Shown: positions 28,941 to 37,402 of the stretch, piece by piece
How the letters are laid out: each line of letters begins with the position of its first letter
How positions within the stretch are numbered: position 1 is the stretch's first letter
Assembly (NCBI RefSeq): GCF_004803855.2
Contig: NZ_CP012552.1
Location: 806,001 to 870,000, forward strand
Length of the DNA: 64,000 nucleotides
Reading direction: 5' to 3'
Origin: Campylobacter sp. RM16192
Lineage (GTDB): Bacteria > Campylobacterota > Campylobacteria > Campylobacterales > Campylobacteraceae
Notes under the pieces: generated by a model
Told to the model about the DNA's origin: nothing
Databases searched by the model: none
Seen by the model: only the letters and a program-made list of their open reading frames with translations
Translations under genes and position numbers: made by a program

Positions 28941-30050
28941 TTGAGTTTGGATTGTAAATTTGTTTCAGAGTGCGGAAGCTGCACTCTGAATTTACCTTAT
29001 ACCGAGCAAATAGAGTTCAAAAAAGAGTATATTGAGCGAGAATTTAAAGATTTTTATGCCGGAGAGTTTGAATTTTTTGCTTCGGAACCAATTTGTTATC
29101 GTAGTAGAGCAGAGTTTGGAATTTATCACGACAAAGACAAGATAAGCTACTCTATGCGCGGTAAAAATCAAAAATTTGTAATGATTGATGAGTGTTTGAA
29201 GGTTGATTCTAAAATAGTCGTTCTTATGCCGCCTCTTTTAAGATATATAGAAACAAATAGAAATTTAAGAGATAAAATTTTTGGAATCGAGTTTATATCA
29301 ACCAAAGATGAACTTTTGGTAGTGCTTTTGTACCACAAGGATATTTCAAATTTAAAGAGCGAATTTGATGGCATGGCACAAGAATTTGGAATTTTTGTTA
29401 TCGCAAGAAGTAGAGGCAAAAAACTGATAACTGGAAGCGAAAATTTAAAAGAAAGATTGAATATACTTCAAAGAGAGTATAAATTTATCTTGGGTGATGG
29501 AGCCTTTATTCAACCAAATAGAGCCGTCAATGAAAAGATGATAGGTTGGGCTAAAGATTGTGTAAAAGATAGCCGTGATATGCTTGAGATGTATTGCGGA
29601 CATGGAAATTTTACTATTCCGATGGCTGATAAATTTAATAAAATTTTAGCCACGGAGATTTCAAAGAAGTCAATTGAAAACGCACTTAAAAATTGTGAAT
29701 TAAACGGTGTCGATAATATAAAATTTATTAGACTTTCGGCAGATGAGCTTATGCAAGCTTTTGCCGGTGTGAGAGAATTTAATCGCTTAAAAGAAATAAA
29801 TTTGAGCGAATTTAACTTTTCTCATATCTTAGTAGATCCTCCTCGCGCAGGTCTTGAGTCAAGTGTAATAAATTTTATAAAAAATTATGAAAATATAATC
29901 TACATATCCTGTAATCCGACCACTTTAAAAGAGAATCTAAAAGAGCTTTCCAAGAGCCATAAAGTAAGTAAATTCGCAATTTTTGATCAGTTTGCCAATA
30001 CTACTCATATAGAGTGCGGAGTGCTTTTAAGGAGCAAAAATGATAATTGA
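28941..30050 (+). CDS. trmA: tRNA (uracil-5-)-methyltransferase TrmA
   Basis: TrmA makes 5-methyluridine at position 54 of tRNA. The 369-residue protein has the SECGSCTLNLPY start, MLEMYCGHGNFTIPMA (SAM site), HILVDPPRAGL and the catalytic cysteine in IIYISCNPTTL; the C-terminal DQFANTTHIECGVLL is typical. The start is TTG 28941, one base after the preceding stop. Length agrees with Escherichia coli TrmA (366). Confidence 0.93.
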   Translation: MSLDCKFVSECGSCTLNLPYTEQIEFKKEYIEREFKDFYAGEFEFFASEPICYRSRAEFGIYHDKDKISYSMRGKNQKFVMIDECLKVDSKIVVLMPPLLRYIETNRNLRDKIFGIEFISTKDELLVVLLYHKDISNLKSEFDGMAQEFGIFVIARSRGKKLITGSENLKERLNILQREYKFILGDGAFIQPNRAVNEKMIGWAKDCVKDSRDMLEMYCGHGNFTIPMADKFNKILATEISKKSIENALKNCELNGVDNIKFIRLSADELMQAFAGVREFNRLKEINLSEFNFSHILVDPPRAGLESSVINFIKNYENIIYISCNPTTLKENLKELSKSHKVSKFAIFDQFANTTHIECGVLLRSKNDN

Positions 30051-30444
30051 TGATATATTAAAAACATCTAAAAATATAGCTATAGTAGGTCTAAGTCCAG
30101 ACGAGAGCAAGGCTAGCCATATGGTAGCTAAATTTCTAATCAAAGAGGGATTTAATATCTTTCCAATTTATCCCAAAGAGGATGAAATTTTAGGTCGCAA
30201 AGTCTATAGAAACTTAAGTGAGATAGATGAAAAGATAGATATAGCCGTTATGTTTAGAAAAGGCGAATTTGCTGAAAATTTGATAATGGAAGTCATAAAT
30301 TTAGGCATTAAAACTCTTTGGCTTCAACTTGGTATCACAAATAAAAATGCTAAAATAATAGCTAAAGAAAATAATATAAATTTTGTCGAAGATAAATGTA
30401 TAAAAATAGAGTTAGAGAGGTTTAAAAATGATATCGTTAAATAA
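30040..30444 (+). CDS. CoA-binding protein (YccU-like)
   Basis: The 134-residue Rossmann-fold protein opens with NIAIVGLSPDESKASHMVAKFL, the nucleotide-binding loop of the CoA_binding_2 family, and has EILGRKVYRNLSEI and TLWLQLGITN. Function beyond ligand binding is not known. It overlaps trmA by 11 bases and ilvA by 17 bases; AAGGAGC precedes ATG. Confidence 0.85.
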   Translation: MIIDDILKTSKNIAIVGLSPDESKASHMVAKFLIKEGFNIFPIYPKEDEILGRKVYRNLSEIDEKIDIAVMFRKGEFAENLIMEVINLGIKTLWLQLGITNKNAKIIAKENNINFVEDKCIKIELERFKNDIVK

Positions 30445-31639
30445 AATAATACAAGCCAAACGCACCATAAGCGGATTTGTAGATAAAACTCCGTTTGCAT
30501 ATAGCACTAGACTTAGCCAGATGAGCGGAGCTAGCGTATATCTAAAAAAAGAGAATTTGCAACGTACCGGAGCTTATAAAATAAGAGGTGCATATAATAA
30601 GATAGCAAATTTGAGCGAAGAGGAGCGCAATAAGGGTGTAGTTGCTGCAAGTGCAGGAAATCATGCGCAAGGTGTCGCTTTAAGCGCTAGAGAGTTTGGA
30701 GCTAAGGCTATTATCGTTATGCCTGAATCTACACCACTTTTAAAGGTTGCCGGTACTAAGGCTCTTGGTGCAGAGGTTTTACTAAGCGGAGATAATTTTG
30801 ACGAAGCTTATGAATTCGCTGTGTCCTATGCCAAAGAAAACGGCATGAGCTTCATACATCCATTTAATGATGAATTTGTAATGGCTGGTCAAGGAACAGT
30901 AGGGCTTGAAATGCTTGATGAGATAGCAGATCTTGATATGATAATAGTTCCTGTCGGCGGCGGCGGGCTAATAAGCGGCATAGCAAGCTGTGTTAAGCAG
31001 GTAAATCCGGATATCAAAGTAATCGGAGTAAGCGCAAAGGGCGCACCTGCAATGTATAATAGCTTTAACGCAAAAAAAGTCATAAACTCAAAATCGGTTC
31101 GTACAATAGCCGATGGAATTGCTGTTAGAGACGCTAGTGAGATAACCTTGGCTCATATTGTTGAGTGCGTTGACGAGATAGTGCAAGTAGATGATGAAGA
31201 GATAGCTAATGCGATCTTGTATCTTTTGGAAAATCAAAAGATAGTCGTAGAAGGTGCAGGAGCCGTAGGCGTAGCATGTGTTATGCACGGTAAGGCAAAG
31301 ATCAAAAAAGGCTCTAAAGTAGGCATAGTCTTAAGTGGCGGTAATATCGATGTGCAGATGTTAAATATAATAATAGAAAAAGGCCTTATCAAGTCATCTC
31401 GCAAGATGATTATACAAGTAACATTGATAGATAAGCCCGGCGCACTTTTAAGCTTAACAGATGCGCTTAAAGCCGCAAATGCCAATATCGTTAAGATAGA
31501 TTACGATCGCTTCTCCACTGAGCTTGAGTATGGCGATGCAAGTATTATCATAACGCTTGAGACAAAAGGCAAGGATCATCAAGAGCAGGTTAGCAAAAGC
31601 TTAAAAGGCGCAGGATTTGAGTTTAGACAAATTTTTTAA
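30428..31639 (+). CDS. ilvA: Threonine ammonia-lyase (threonine deaminase)
   Basis: IlvA converts threonine to 2-oxobutanoate, the first step to isoleucine. The 403-residue protein has the PLP lysine in RTGAYKIRGAYNK, SAGNHAQGVAL, the phosphate-binding GGGG loop (VPVGGGGLISGI) and a single C-terminal ACT-like domain (about 325-403). The shorter regulatory region is typical of the 400-residue class and suggests different feedback control from the long biosynthetic form. Confidence 0.93.
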   Translation: MISLNKIIQAKRTISGFVDKTPFAYSTRLSQMSGASVYLKKENLQRTGAYKIRGAYNKIANLSEEERNKGVVAASAGNHAQGVALSAREFGAKAIIVMPESTPLLKVAGTKALGAEVLLSGDNFDEAYEFAVSYAKENGMSFIHPFNDEFVMAGQGTVGLEMLDEIADLDMIIVPVGGGGLISGIASCVKQVNPDIKVIGVSAKGAPAMYNSFNAKKVINSKSVRTIADGIAVRDASEITLAHIVECVDEIVQVDDEEIANAILYLLENQKIVVEGAGAVGVACVMHGKAKIKKGSKVGIVLSGGNIDVQMLNIIIEKGLIKSSRKMIIQVTLIDKPGALLSLTDALKAANANIVKIDYDRFSTELEYGDASIIITLETKGKDHQEQVSKSLKGAGFEFRQIF

Positions 31640-31706
31640 TATAAAGTAGTGATATTAATACTAAATTCATTATTTTTTGCTAAAAAGCTTTAAAAAAGGA
31701 GAATAT

Positions 31707-32396
31707 ATGATTGATTATATGATTTTAGCACTTATGGCTTTTTTATTGGTTGTAGTTTTTATGCTGTTTAAAATTGTTAAAATTTCAAGTAGCAATAGAT
31801 CCAGTAAATCTTCTATAAGCAATGAGATATTACAGCTTAAGTCTATTGGTGAGCTTTCCGTTTTTCAAGTCTATAGCAAAGAGATAGTCACAAAGACCGA
31901 TCACGCGTTTGGAAGCTTTGGTAAAGAGTATTTAAGATGGCTGGTAAGCGAGAAAAAGCTATCGATGATATTTGAATTTGAGATAAATTTCATATATGAT
32001 CTAACTAGTCCAAAGATGGATATCATAAATACGGCAAATAGCGAATACCTAATAGTAATGCCTCCATGTAAATATAAATTTTCGATTGCAAATATGAAAT
32101 TTTACGATGAAAAAAACGGTAAATTTATCCCATTTTTGTTACCTGATTCGCTAAACGGCTTTTTTGGAAGCACATTTAGAGAAGAGGATAAAAATAGGCT
32201 TATAGAAGAGGCTAGAAATGAGGTCGAGAAGATGTCTGTCAAGCTGATATCAGAACTTCAAAGTAAAATTCATAAATCCGCTCGAGATACGCTTGAAGCT
32301 ATCGCTAAAAGTTTTGGGGCTAGGGCATTGAAATTTGAGTTTCATGACGATGATGAACCGCTTGGTGCAAGGCTGAATTTACAAAACGTAGCTTAA
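31707..32396 (+). CDS. DUF4230-type membrane-anchored protein
   Basis: The roughly 229-residue product has one N-terminal membrane segment (YMILALMAFLLVVVFMLFKIV) and a soluble domain with the pattern of DUF4230 (LSVFQVYSKEIVT..., then FEFEINFIYDL, and a C-terminal helix RLIEEARNEVEKMSVKLI). Function unknown. I use ATG 31707, preceded by AAAAGGAG at the right distance, rather than the in-frame TTG-type start at 31677. It lies 67 bases after ilvA. Confidence 0.72.
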   Translation: MIDYMILALMAFLLVVVFMLFKIVKISSSNRSSKSSISNEILQLKSIGELSVFQVYSKEIVTKTDHAFGSFGKEYLRWLVSEKKLSMIFEFEINFIYDLTSPKMDIINTANSEYLIVMPPCKYKFSIANMKFYDEKNGKFIPFLLPDSLNGFFGSTFREEDKNRLIEEARNEVEKMSVKLISELQSKIHKSARDTLEAIAKSFGARALKFEFHDDDEPLGARLNLQNVA

Positions 32397-32430
32397 AAAT
32401 TAGTCTAATTTTTAAAATATTCCTTATTTA

Positions 32431-32455
32431 GAAAAGCCTTTATAGCTTTTCTTGC
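32431..32455 (+). terminator. Hairpin after the DUF4230 gene
   Basis: GAAAAGC (32431-32437) and GCTTTTC (32445-32451) form a perfect 7-pair stem with a 7-base loop; the T run is short, so termination strength is uncertain. Confidence 0.45.
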
Positions 32456-32497
32456 TTGCAAATTTGCTTAATATTTGTATATTGATACTTGCCAATA

Positions 32498-32506
32498 TGC
32501 TATAAA
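32498..32506 (+). promoter_or_regulatory. Extended -10 promoter of the MOSC gene
   Basis: TGCTATAAA lies 44 bases before ATG 32550 and matches an extended -10 element. Confidence 0.45.
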
Positions 32507-32549
32507 AGTAAAGTAGATAAAATTTAATCAATTTATAAAAAGGCAGATA

Positions 32550-33239
32550 ATGGCAGTTGTAAAGGCTTTATTGATAGGCAAAGTTCAAACTTATGGAGAC
32601 GCAAATTCAGCTAACTCAATAAATAAAATTTGGCAAAGCGCAATCTTTAAAGTGGCGACAAAAGATGAAATTTATGCCGATAAATTTGGTTTTAATGGAG
32701 ATGAGGTTGCTGATAAAAAGCATCATGGTGGAGAGCAAAAGGCTATATTTGCAAATTCTTATGAGAATTATCTTGCATGGAGTGAGTTCTTGGGTTTATC
32801 AAATTTGCCTTTTGGTGCAATGGGAGAAAATCTTACGATTTCAGGAATGCATGAAAATAATGTATGTATCGGCGATATCCATAAAATAGGCTCAATTGTG
32901 CTTCAGATAAGTCAACCTAGAAAACCTTGTTTTAAACTATCAAAACGTTGGATGAATGCAGGAATGGCAAAAGAAATTTTTAGAAGCGGGCTTAGCGGAT
33001 GGTATTATAGAGTTCTTGAAAATGGTTATTGCAAGGCCGGCGATATAGTACAAATTATACAAAGAGATAAAGTTGGAATGAGCGTAATGGAAGTAAATCG
33101 TCTTTTTTATTCGCCTAAAGATAATATGTCTTTGATGGATAAATTTATGAGTTTAGATAGCTTGAGTGATCGATGGAAAGATGATGTAAAAAAGCGTATC
33201 GATGGAATTTATGATACATCATATATGCAAATACTTTAA
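32550..33239 (+). CDS. MOSC domain protein (YiiM-like)
   Basis: The 229-residue protein has the MOSC beta-barrel features KKHHGGEQKAIFANSYENY, FGAMGENLTISGM, IGDIHKIGSIVLQISQPRKPCFKL with the conserved cysteine, and a C-terminal three-helix (3-alpha) segment. YiiM-type proteins use molybdenum cofactor to detoxify N-hydroxylated compounds such as 6-hydroxylaminopurine. It is the last chromosomal gene before the tRNA pair. Confidence 0.88.
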   Translation: MAVVKALLIGKVQTYGDANSANSINKIWQSAIFKVATKDEIYADKFGFNGDEVADKKHHGGEQKAIFANSYENYLAWSEFLGLSNLPFGAMGENLTISGMHENNVCIGDIHKIGSIVLQISQPRKPCFKLSKRWMNAGMAKEIFRSGLSGWYYRVLENGYCKAGDIVQIIQRDKVGMSVMEVNRLFYSPKDNMSLMDKFMSLDSLSDRWKDDVKKRIDGIYDTSYMQIL

Positions 33240-33312
33240 GTCAATCTATTGTGTTTTTAAAATAATTTCTAATTGAATTTTGTATTTTAATATGCTATTT
33301 TGCGATAAAACC

Positions 33313-33341
33313 TTGACAAAATTCAAAAAAATCACTATAAT
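33313..33341 (+). promoter_or_regulatory. Sigma-70 promoter of the tRNA-Gln/tRNA-fMet unit
   Basis: TTGACA (33313-33318) and TATAAT (33336-33341) are both perfect consensus hexamers separated by 17 bases, 20 bases before tRNA-Gln. A full -35 box is unusual in this genome and fits a stable-RNA promoter. Confidence 0.88.
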
Positions 33342-33361
33342 CACGTTTTCTTATTTGGTAT

Positions 33362-33436
33362 TGGGGTATCGCCAAGCGGTAAGGCATCAGGTTTTGGTCC
33401 TGACATTCAGAGGTTCGAATCCTCTTACCCCATCCA
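33362..33436 (+). tRNA. tRNA-Gln (anticodon TTG)
   Basis: Acceptor stem TGGGGTA pairs with TACCCCA; D-arm GCCAAGCGGTAAGGC; anticodon loop TTTTGGT with TTG; T-arm GAGGTTCGAATCCTC; the CCA end is encoded. The sequence closely follows bacterial tRNA-Gln. Confidence 0.96.
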
Positions 33437-33446
33437 CTTTTATTAT

Positions 33447-33521
<75 letters not shown>

Positions 33522-33552
33522 ATTTTATACACTTTTAAAAATCTTTTATCTT

Positions 33553-33640
33553 TTTTTATCACTCTTTTTTAATATATAGCTTCGATAAAATCGATATTTC
33601 GCCTGTATTTTTATCACTTTTTTAAACTTTTTATCACTTT
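33553..33640 (+). repeat. Three direct repeats TTTTTATCACT, candidate integrase arm sites
   Basis: TTTTTATCACT occurs at 33553-33563, 33608-33618 and 33628-33638, all in the same orientation, between the attachment site and the integrase gene. The last two are 20 bases apart (two helical turns). Arm-type sites of phage integrases have this arrangement. The low-complexity sequence makes chance partly possible. Confidence 0.5.
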
Positions 33641-33683
33641 TAATTTTATATTATCATAAGGAAAAATAGCGGACAATAACACG

Positions 33684-33701
33684 GACATTTTAATAAATGT
33701 C
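33684..33701. promoter_or_regulatory. Inverted repeat before the integrase gene
   Basis: GACATTT and AAATGTC flank TAAT, a perfect 7-pair inverted repeat 29 bases before ATG 33730. It could be an operator controlling int. Confidence 0.4.
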
Positions 33702-33729
33702 GAAATAAAAAAAGGTAGGTGTCCGTAAA

Positions 33730-34914
33730 ATGCTCAATGATACCAAAATCAAGGGATTGAAGCCTAAAGAGAAGAGGTATAAGATTAGTGATGGGGATAA
33801 TTTATATATCCAAGTTATGCCAAGCGGAACAAAGACTTTTATATATGAATTCAAAAGTAAAGAGAGCGGAAAATACAAGCGCATAAGTCTTGGCGCTTAC
33901 CCTGCAGTGAGTCTATTAAAGGCCAGAGAGAAAAGGCTTGAATTTCAAAAGATGCTAGTAAGTGGACTGGAGCCTCAAGTCCAAAATAATAAGAACGTCA
34001 TAACTTTTAAGGATGTTTTTGAGGAGTGGTTTGATTATAAACGCAAGGAGGTTAGTGCTAAACAAGCCTTTACTCATATGAGGTATTATGAAAGATTTTT
34101 TATACCCAAATTTGGAAGTAAGGATGTAAAAAGCATAACAAGAAAAGACATTATAGAGGCTACTGAAGAGTTAAATAAAGATGGAAAATTTGAAACGCTT
34201 GATAGAGCGCTTGCCAGTATCACATCTTTATTTAAATGGGCTTTGGTTAAAGATTATTTAGAACATAATGTAGCTCTTGATATAGAGAAAAAAGCTCTTT
34301 TTAAAAAACCTAAAGTGACTCATTATGCGGCTATACTTGACGAAAACGGGATTAGAAATTTAATAAAAAATATACAAGGATATTATGGAGATGTTAGGGT
34401 TATAACATCTGCTCTTTTTGGGCTTTTAACAGCACAAAGACCTTTTAACGCAAGGGCCGTAAAGTGGTCTGAGATAGATCTAGAAAATAAAATGTGGATA
34501 ATTCCTGGCAATTCAATGAAGATGAAAGAGCCTCATAGTGTGCCGTTATCAAATCAAGCTGTTAAGCTTTTGAAAGACTTTAAAAAATTTGAGTTTAAAA
34601 GCGAGTATATCTTCCCTTCGGTAAAAACAACTAAACAACCTATAAGTGATAATTCGGTTAGATCAATGCTTAGAAATTTAGGGTATAGTAACGAAGAGAT
34701 AACCCCGCATGGATTTAGAGCCATGTTTAGTACTATTTGCCACGAACATATGGTGGAACATGGTTTAAGCGAGCGCATAATAGAGCTCTGTTTGGACCAT
34801 ACGGAGCGAAATAAGATAAAAGCCGCCTACAATCATGCGAAAAATTTAAAAGAGCGAGCGGCTTTAATGCAGTGGTGGGCAGATTATCTCTCAAGGCTTT
34901 GTCCTGATATATAA
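33730..34914 (+). CDS. int: Tyrosine-type prophage integrase
   Basis: The 394-residue protein begins with the P4-type integrase arm-binding domain (LYIQVMPSGTKTFIYEFK, ISLGAYPAVSLLKAR), has a core-binding region (about 100-185) and a catalytic domain with the first arginine in LTAQRPFNA, HGFRAMFSTICHEH (HxxR), and LDHTERNKIKAAYNH with the nucleophilic tyrosine. The first box departs a little from the usual TGxRxGE. It lies beside tRNA-fMet, into whose 3' end it probably integrates. Confidence 0.93.
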   Translation: MLNDTKIKGLKPKEKRYKISDGDNLYIQVMPSGTKTFIYEFKSKESGKYKRISLGAYPAVSLLKAREKRLEFQKMLVSGLEPQVQNNKNVITFKDVFEEWFDYKRKEVSAKQAFTHMRYYERFFIPKFGSKDVKSITRKDIIEATEELNKDGKFETLDRALASITSLFKWALVKDYLEHNVALDIEKKALFKKPKVTHYAAILDENGIRNLIKNIQGYYGDVRVITSALFGLLTAQRPFNARAVKWSEIDLENKMWIIPGNSMKMKEPHSVPLSNQAVKLLKDFKKFEFKSEYIFPSVKTTKQPISDNSVRSMLRNLGYSNEEITPHGFRAMFSTICHEHMVEHGLSERIIELCLDHTERNKIKAAYNHAKNLKERAALMQWWADYLSRLCPDI

Positions 34915-35066
34915 GCAAGTATGCTGTTTTTGGAATAATAACATACTCTGGAATTAACTTTGTTTCGCTTGATAAGCCCTTTTTTTGACAATGTCCATAA
35001 AATATTTGCCCCCTTAAGCCTTAGTAATTCTCTGGCTTCCTTTGATGTTATCCATGTATCGTTCAT
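34884..35066 (-). CDS. Small HTH protein, excisionase/AlpA-like
   Basis: The 60-residue protein is a single winged-helix/MerR-like HTH: WITSKEARELLRLKGANILWTLSKKGLIKR then YYSKNSILAYI. Such proteins serve as recombination directionality factors or small activators. It converges on int with a 31-base overlap and is the last gene of the leftward early block, which would link excision to lytic transcription. Confidence 0.72.
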   Translation of the reverse strand: MNDTWITSKEARELLRLKGANILWTLSKKGLIKRNKVNSRVCYYSKNSILAYISGQSLER

Positions 35067-35260
35067 TTTAGCTCCTTTTCGTGGTTTATGTCGTATAACT
35101 CTGATTGAGCGTGTCTTAAAGATCTAAGCATTTTTAGTTTTTCTTTGTCATCGAGGCTTGTCTTTTGAATAGACATACCCATCTCTGACAAATCGTGCCT
35201 TACTGTATCGATTCTATGCATTATTGCTCTTAATGATAAAGCTGTGTTTTTATCTAGCAT
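35063..35260 (-). CDS. Small phage protein, unknown function
   Basis: A 65-residue charged, probably helical protein (LRAIMHRIDTVRHDLSEMG; LKMLRSLRHAQSELYDI). No family is recognised. It overlaps the HTH gene by 4 bases and the YopX gene by 7 bases, which supports its being translated as part of the early operon. Confidence 0.6.
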   Translation of the reverse strand: MLDKNTALSLRAIMHRIDTVRHDLSEMGMSIQKTSLDDKEKLKMLRSLRHAQSELYDINHEKELK

Positions 35261-35913
35261 TGACTGTCCTCAACTTTCTCATAAGTTGCCTCAAAAATAT
35301 CAGGTTTACAAGGGTAAATTTCTCCTTTGATGCCCTTGATAATGTAGTCTCCGTCCTCTGCATACATTGTGCCTTCTGAGGTTTTTATTCGTGCTTGTAG
35401 TTCATCACGGTAAAACGAATCCCCGGATTCGTTCGGTGTATAACCAAAGGTACTAGTTTTTATATTGTTTTTTTTAACCTCATTTAAAAACCAACCTGGC
35501 ATAGGCTCACAACCCAGCCTAAAAGCCTCTACCTCTACTGGTCTTTTTCTGTATTTCATTTTTTTATCCTTTAATAATTCTGGGTTTTCGTAGATATTAC
35601 CTATAACCTCAAAATCCCGCAGTAGCATTTGATTTAACCCGTAGCCGCCCGTGCCGTCATCCATGAGATAGGCGGCTAACACACCATCAAAAACAATAGA
35701 GTAGGTTTTAATGTCTCCTATTTTTTTGATAATATCCCCCTCGTAAATTTCCTTGCCGTTCTTGTCTCTTAACCCTGTGTATTGCATAATATCAAATGCT
35801 CTTTGCTCTGGCGTGCCTGGAAAAATTTCCCAAGCTGGCAAGTGAAAAATATCGCCCCACTTAAGCATTTTTCTGTCTATTGTGTTCCACACTCTAAATT
35901 TTAATTCTCTCAT
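35254..35913 (-). CDS. YopX family protein fused to a second phage domain
   Basis: The 219-residue protein begins with the YopX domain (LKFRVWNTIDRKMLKWGDI, TGLRDKNGKEIYEGDIIK, IVFDGVLAAYLM, FEVIGNIYENPELL; about 1-115). The C-terminal part (about 120-215) has RPVEVEAFRLG and DGDYIIKGIKGEIYPCKPDIF, which belongs to another small phage family normally found as a separate protein. The fusion point is around residue 118. Both families are phage accessory proteins of unknown function. Confidence 0.8.
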   Translation of the reverse strand: MRELKFRVWNTIDRKMLKWGDIFHLPAWEIFPGTPEQRAFDIMQYTGLRDKNGKEIYEGDIIKKIGDIKTYSIVFDGVLAAYLMDDGTGGYGLNQMLLRDFEVIGNIYENPELLKDKKMKYRKRPVEVEAFRLGCEPMPGWFLNEVKKNNIKTSTFGYTPNESGDSFYRDELQARIKTSEGTMYAEDGDYIIKGIKGEIYPCKPDIFEATYEKVEDSQC

Positions 35914-35923
35914 CTTTTGTCCT

Positions 35924-36370
35924 TCAAATATTTTCTATATAGATATAGGCTATCTGCTCGCTGGCCTGGGCATAATTTTCATATTTGCCGTCGTTTGCTC
36001 TAACAATAATCGAGCGGATAAGCTCTTCATTCTTTACCCAAAAGTTCGTTAGCGGTTCGCAAAGTCTCTTAAATTTGCGCTCGTTTGGCGGCAAAAATAG
36101 ACAAAGCAAAGATAGCGCAAGTTGCGGAGCGGTTATACAGAAGTTACCTTTTTTAACCGCTACTGCGTGATGAACTTTATCTATGATGTTCATAATGCGC
36201 TTGCTTTCGCTTTTATAAATTTGCAAGATGTCAAGCATCTCGGTTTTTAGCCTTTCAAGATCTGCGGTGATTTGCTTGGTGATGTACTTATCATCGCCAT
36301 CGTCATACTCAAGCATAGAGTAGGCGATAGAAAATAGCGCGACATCTTTGAGCTCGTTTTTGGTTATCAT
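35924..36370 (-). CDS. Phage protein, unknown function
   Basis: A 148-residue helical protein with an acidic N-terminal third (MLEYDDGDDKYITKQI) and no recognised domain. It is spaced 10 bases from the YopX gene and 11 bases from the methyltransferase gene in the leftward block. Confidence 0.6.
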   Translation of the reverse strand: MITKNELKDVALFSIAYSMLEYDDGDDKYITKQITADLERLKTEMLDILQIYKSESKRIMNIIDKVHHAVAVKKGNFCITAPQLALSLLCLFLPPNERKFKRLCEPLTNFWVKNEELIRSIIVRANDGKYENYAQASEQIAYIYIENI

Positions 36371-36381
36371 GCTTGTTCCTT

Positions 36382-37185
36382 TTATATGTATTTTATAAAC
36401 CTTGCAAATCTCGCAACTATTTCAGGCACTACGCTATTGCCTAATATTCCAACTCGCTCCACGTTTTCGGGAAACCCATTATCGTTTCGTATGTCTCGGA
36501 TATTGTTTTTATATCCGTTTTTGTTTCGCCAAAGGTATCGACGATATATGGAAATAATTTCTTCTGATGGTTTTTGTGTGTTTCCATTTGAGAGGCAATC
36601 GAAAAGCGTTTCAACACAAAACTGTCCGATTTCGTCGGAGTAGGCAACAATATACGCTCTTTGTCTTTTATGTGGGTATCCAAAGGCATCTGCTCGTAGT
36701 AAAAAAGCTCTACATCTATATCCACGCTCCCTAAGCTCTTGCGTAAAAATTTTGAAGTATTGTTTGTTTCTGACAAGTTCGGGAGTGTTCTCAAACAAAA
36801 TAAACTTTGGCTTTGTGACATTTGCTATCCTTAAAATTTCAATAAATAAACTACTTCTGCTTCCTTGTATGCCTACTCTTTTGCCGGCTAAGCTTAAGTC
36901 TTGGCAAGGAAAGCCGCCGGTAATTATGTCTATTTCTCCCAACTTATCAAGCGTAGGCTTATCAAGAGTATGGACGTCCTCAAAAATAGGCACATTAGCC
37001 CAATGTTTTTTAAGAACTTTTTGGCAATTCTTGTCTGTTTCACAAAAAGCGATAGTTTTATAAAAACCATCACTTTTATATTTTTGATTTATAGGTAGCT
37101 TGGTAAAGTCATAGTCTTGGTAGTTTGCACTCTCAAAACCTACAGAAAAACCACCGATACCGCTAAATAAATCTAAAATTTGCAT
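36382..37185 (-). CDS. dcm: C5-cytosine DNA methyltransferase, orphan
   Basis: The roughly 267-residue enzyme has the SAM motif LDLFSGIGGFSVGFE, the catalytic GGFPCQDLSLAG (motif IV), FENTPEL (motif VI, usually ENV), the QRAYIVAY segment (motif VIII) and a C-terminal GILGNSVVPEIV (motif X). The region between VIII and X, the target-recognition part, is short. ATG 37185 gives the standard start; a TTG at 37212 is the alternative. No restriction enzyme gene is adjacent, so it probably protects phage DNA from host restriction. Confidence 0.88.
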   Translation of the reverse strand: MQILDLFSGIGGFSVGFESANYQDYDFTKLPINQKYKSDGFYKTIAFCETDKNCQKVLKKHWANVPIFEDVHTLDKPTLDKLGEIDIITGGFPCQDLSLAGKRVGIQGSRSSLFIEILRIANVTKPKFILFENTPELVRNKQYFKIFTQELRERGYRCRAFLLRADAFGYPHKRQRAYIVAYSDEIGQFCVETLFDCLSNGNTQKPSEEIISIYRRYLWRNKNGYKNNIRDIRNDNGFPENVERVGILGNSVVPEIVARFARFIKYI

Positions 37186-37204
37186 TTGAGAGTCTTTTAT
37201 CGCT

Positions 37205-37402
37205 TTAATCAAACAGTCCGTCTTTGGCTATACGAAGTTCACAATATGCCGGGTCAAACTCCCCGCCTGCAATCTTTGTGTGCCTTTCATCCGTCCAAAC
37301 TCTAATCCATGCTTCCTCGTAATCAACGCTGATAACTTCGTAAAATTTATCTTGATCAGGCAAGGAGCCTAAATACGGAATTTTGGCTTCAAGCTTTTGC
37401 AT
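37205..37402 (-). CDS. Small phage protein, unknown function
   Basis: A 65-residue protein (LPDQDKFYEVISVDYEEAWIRVWTDERH) that looks like a small beta-barrel or SH3-like fold; the family is not recognised. It overlaps the DUF4406 gene by 14 bases and ends before the methyltransferase. Confidence 0.6.
   Translation of the reverse strand: MQKLEAKIPYLGSLPDQDKFYEVISVDYEEAWIRVWTDERHTKIAGGEFDPAYCELRIAKDGLFD

Noticed and set aside
36441-36821. 126-codon leftward ORF overlapping the methyltransferase
   Set aside because: The main frame carries all methyltransferase motifs across the same region; only the short MGFPKTWSELEY piece is striking, reported as a finding.
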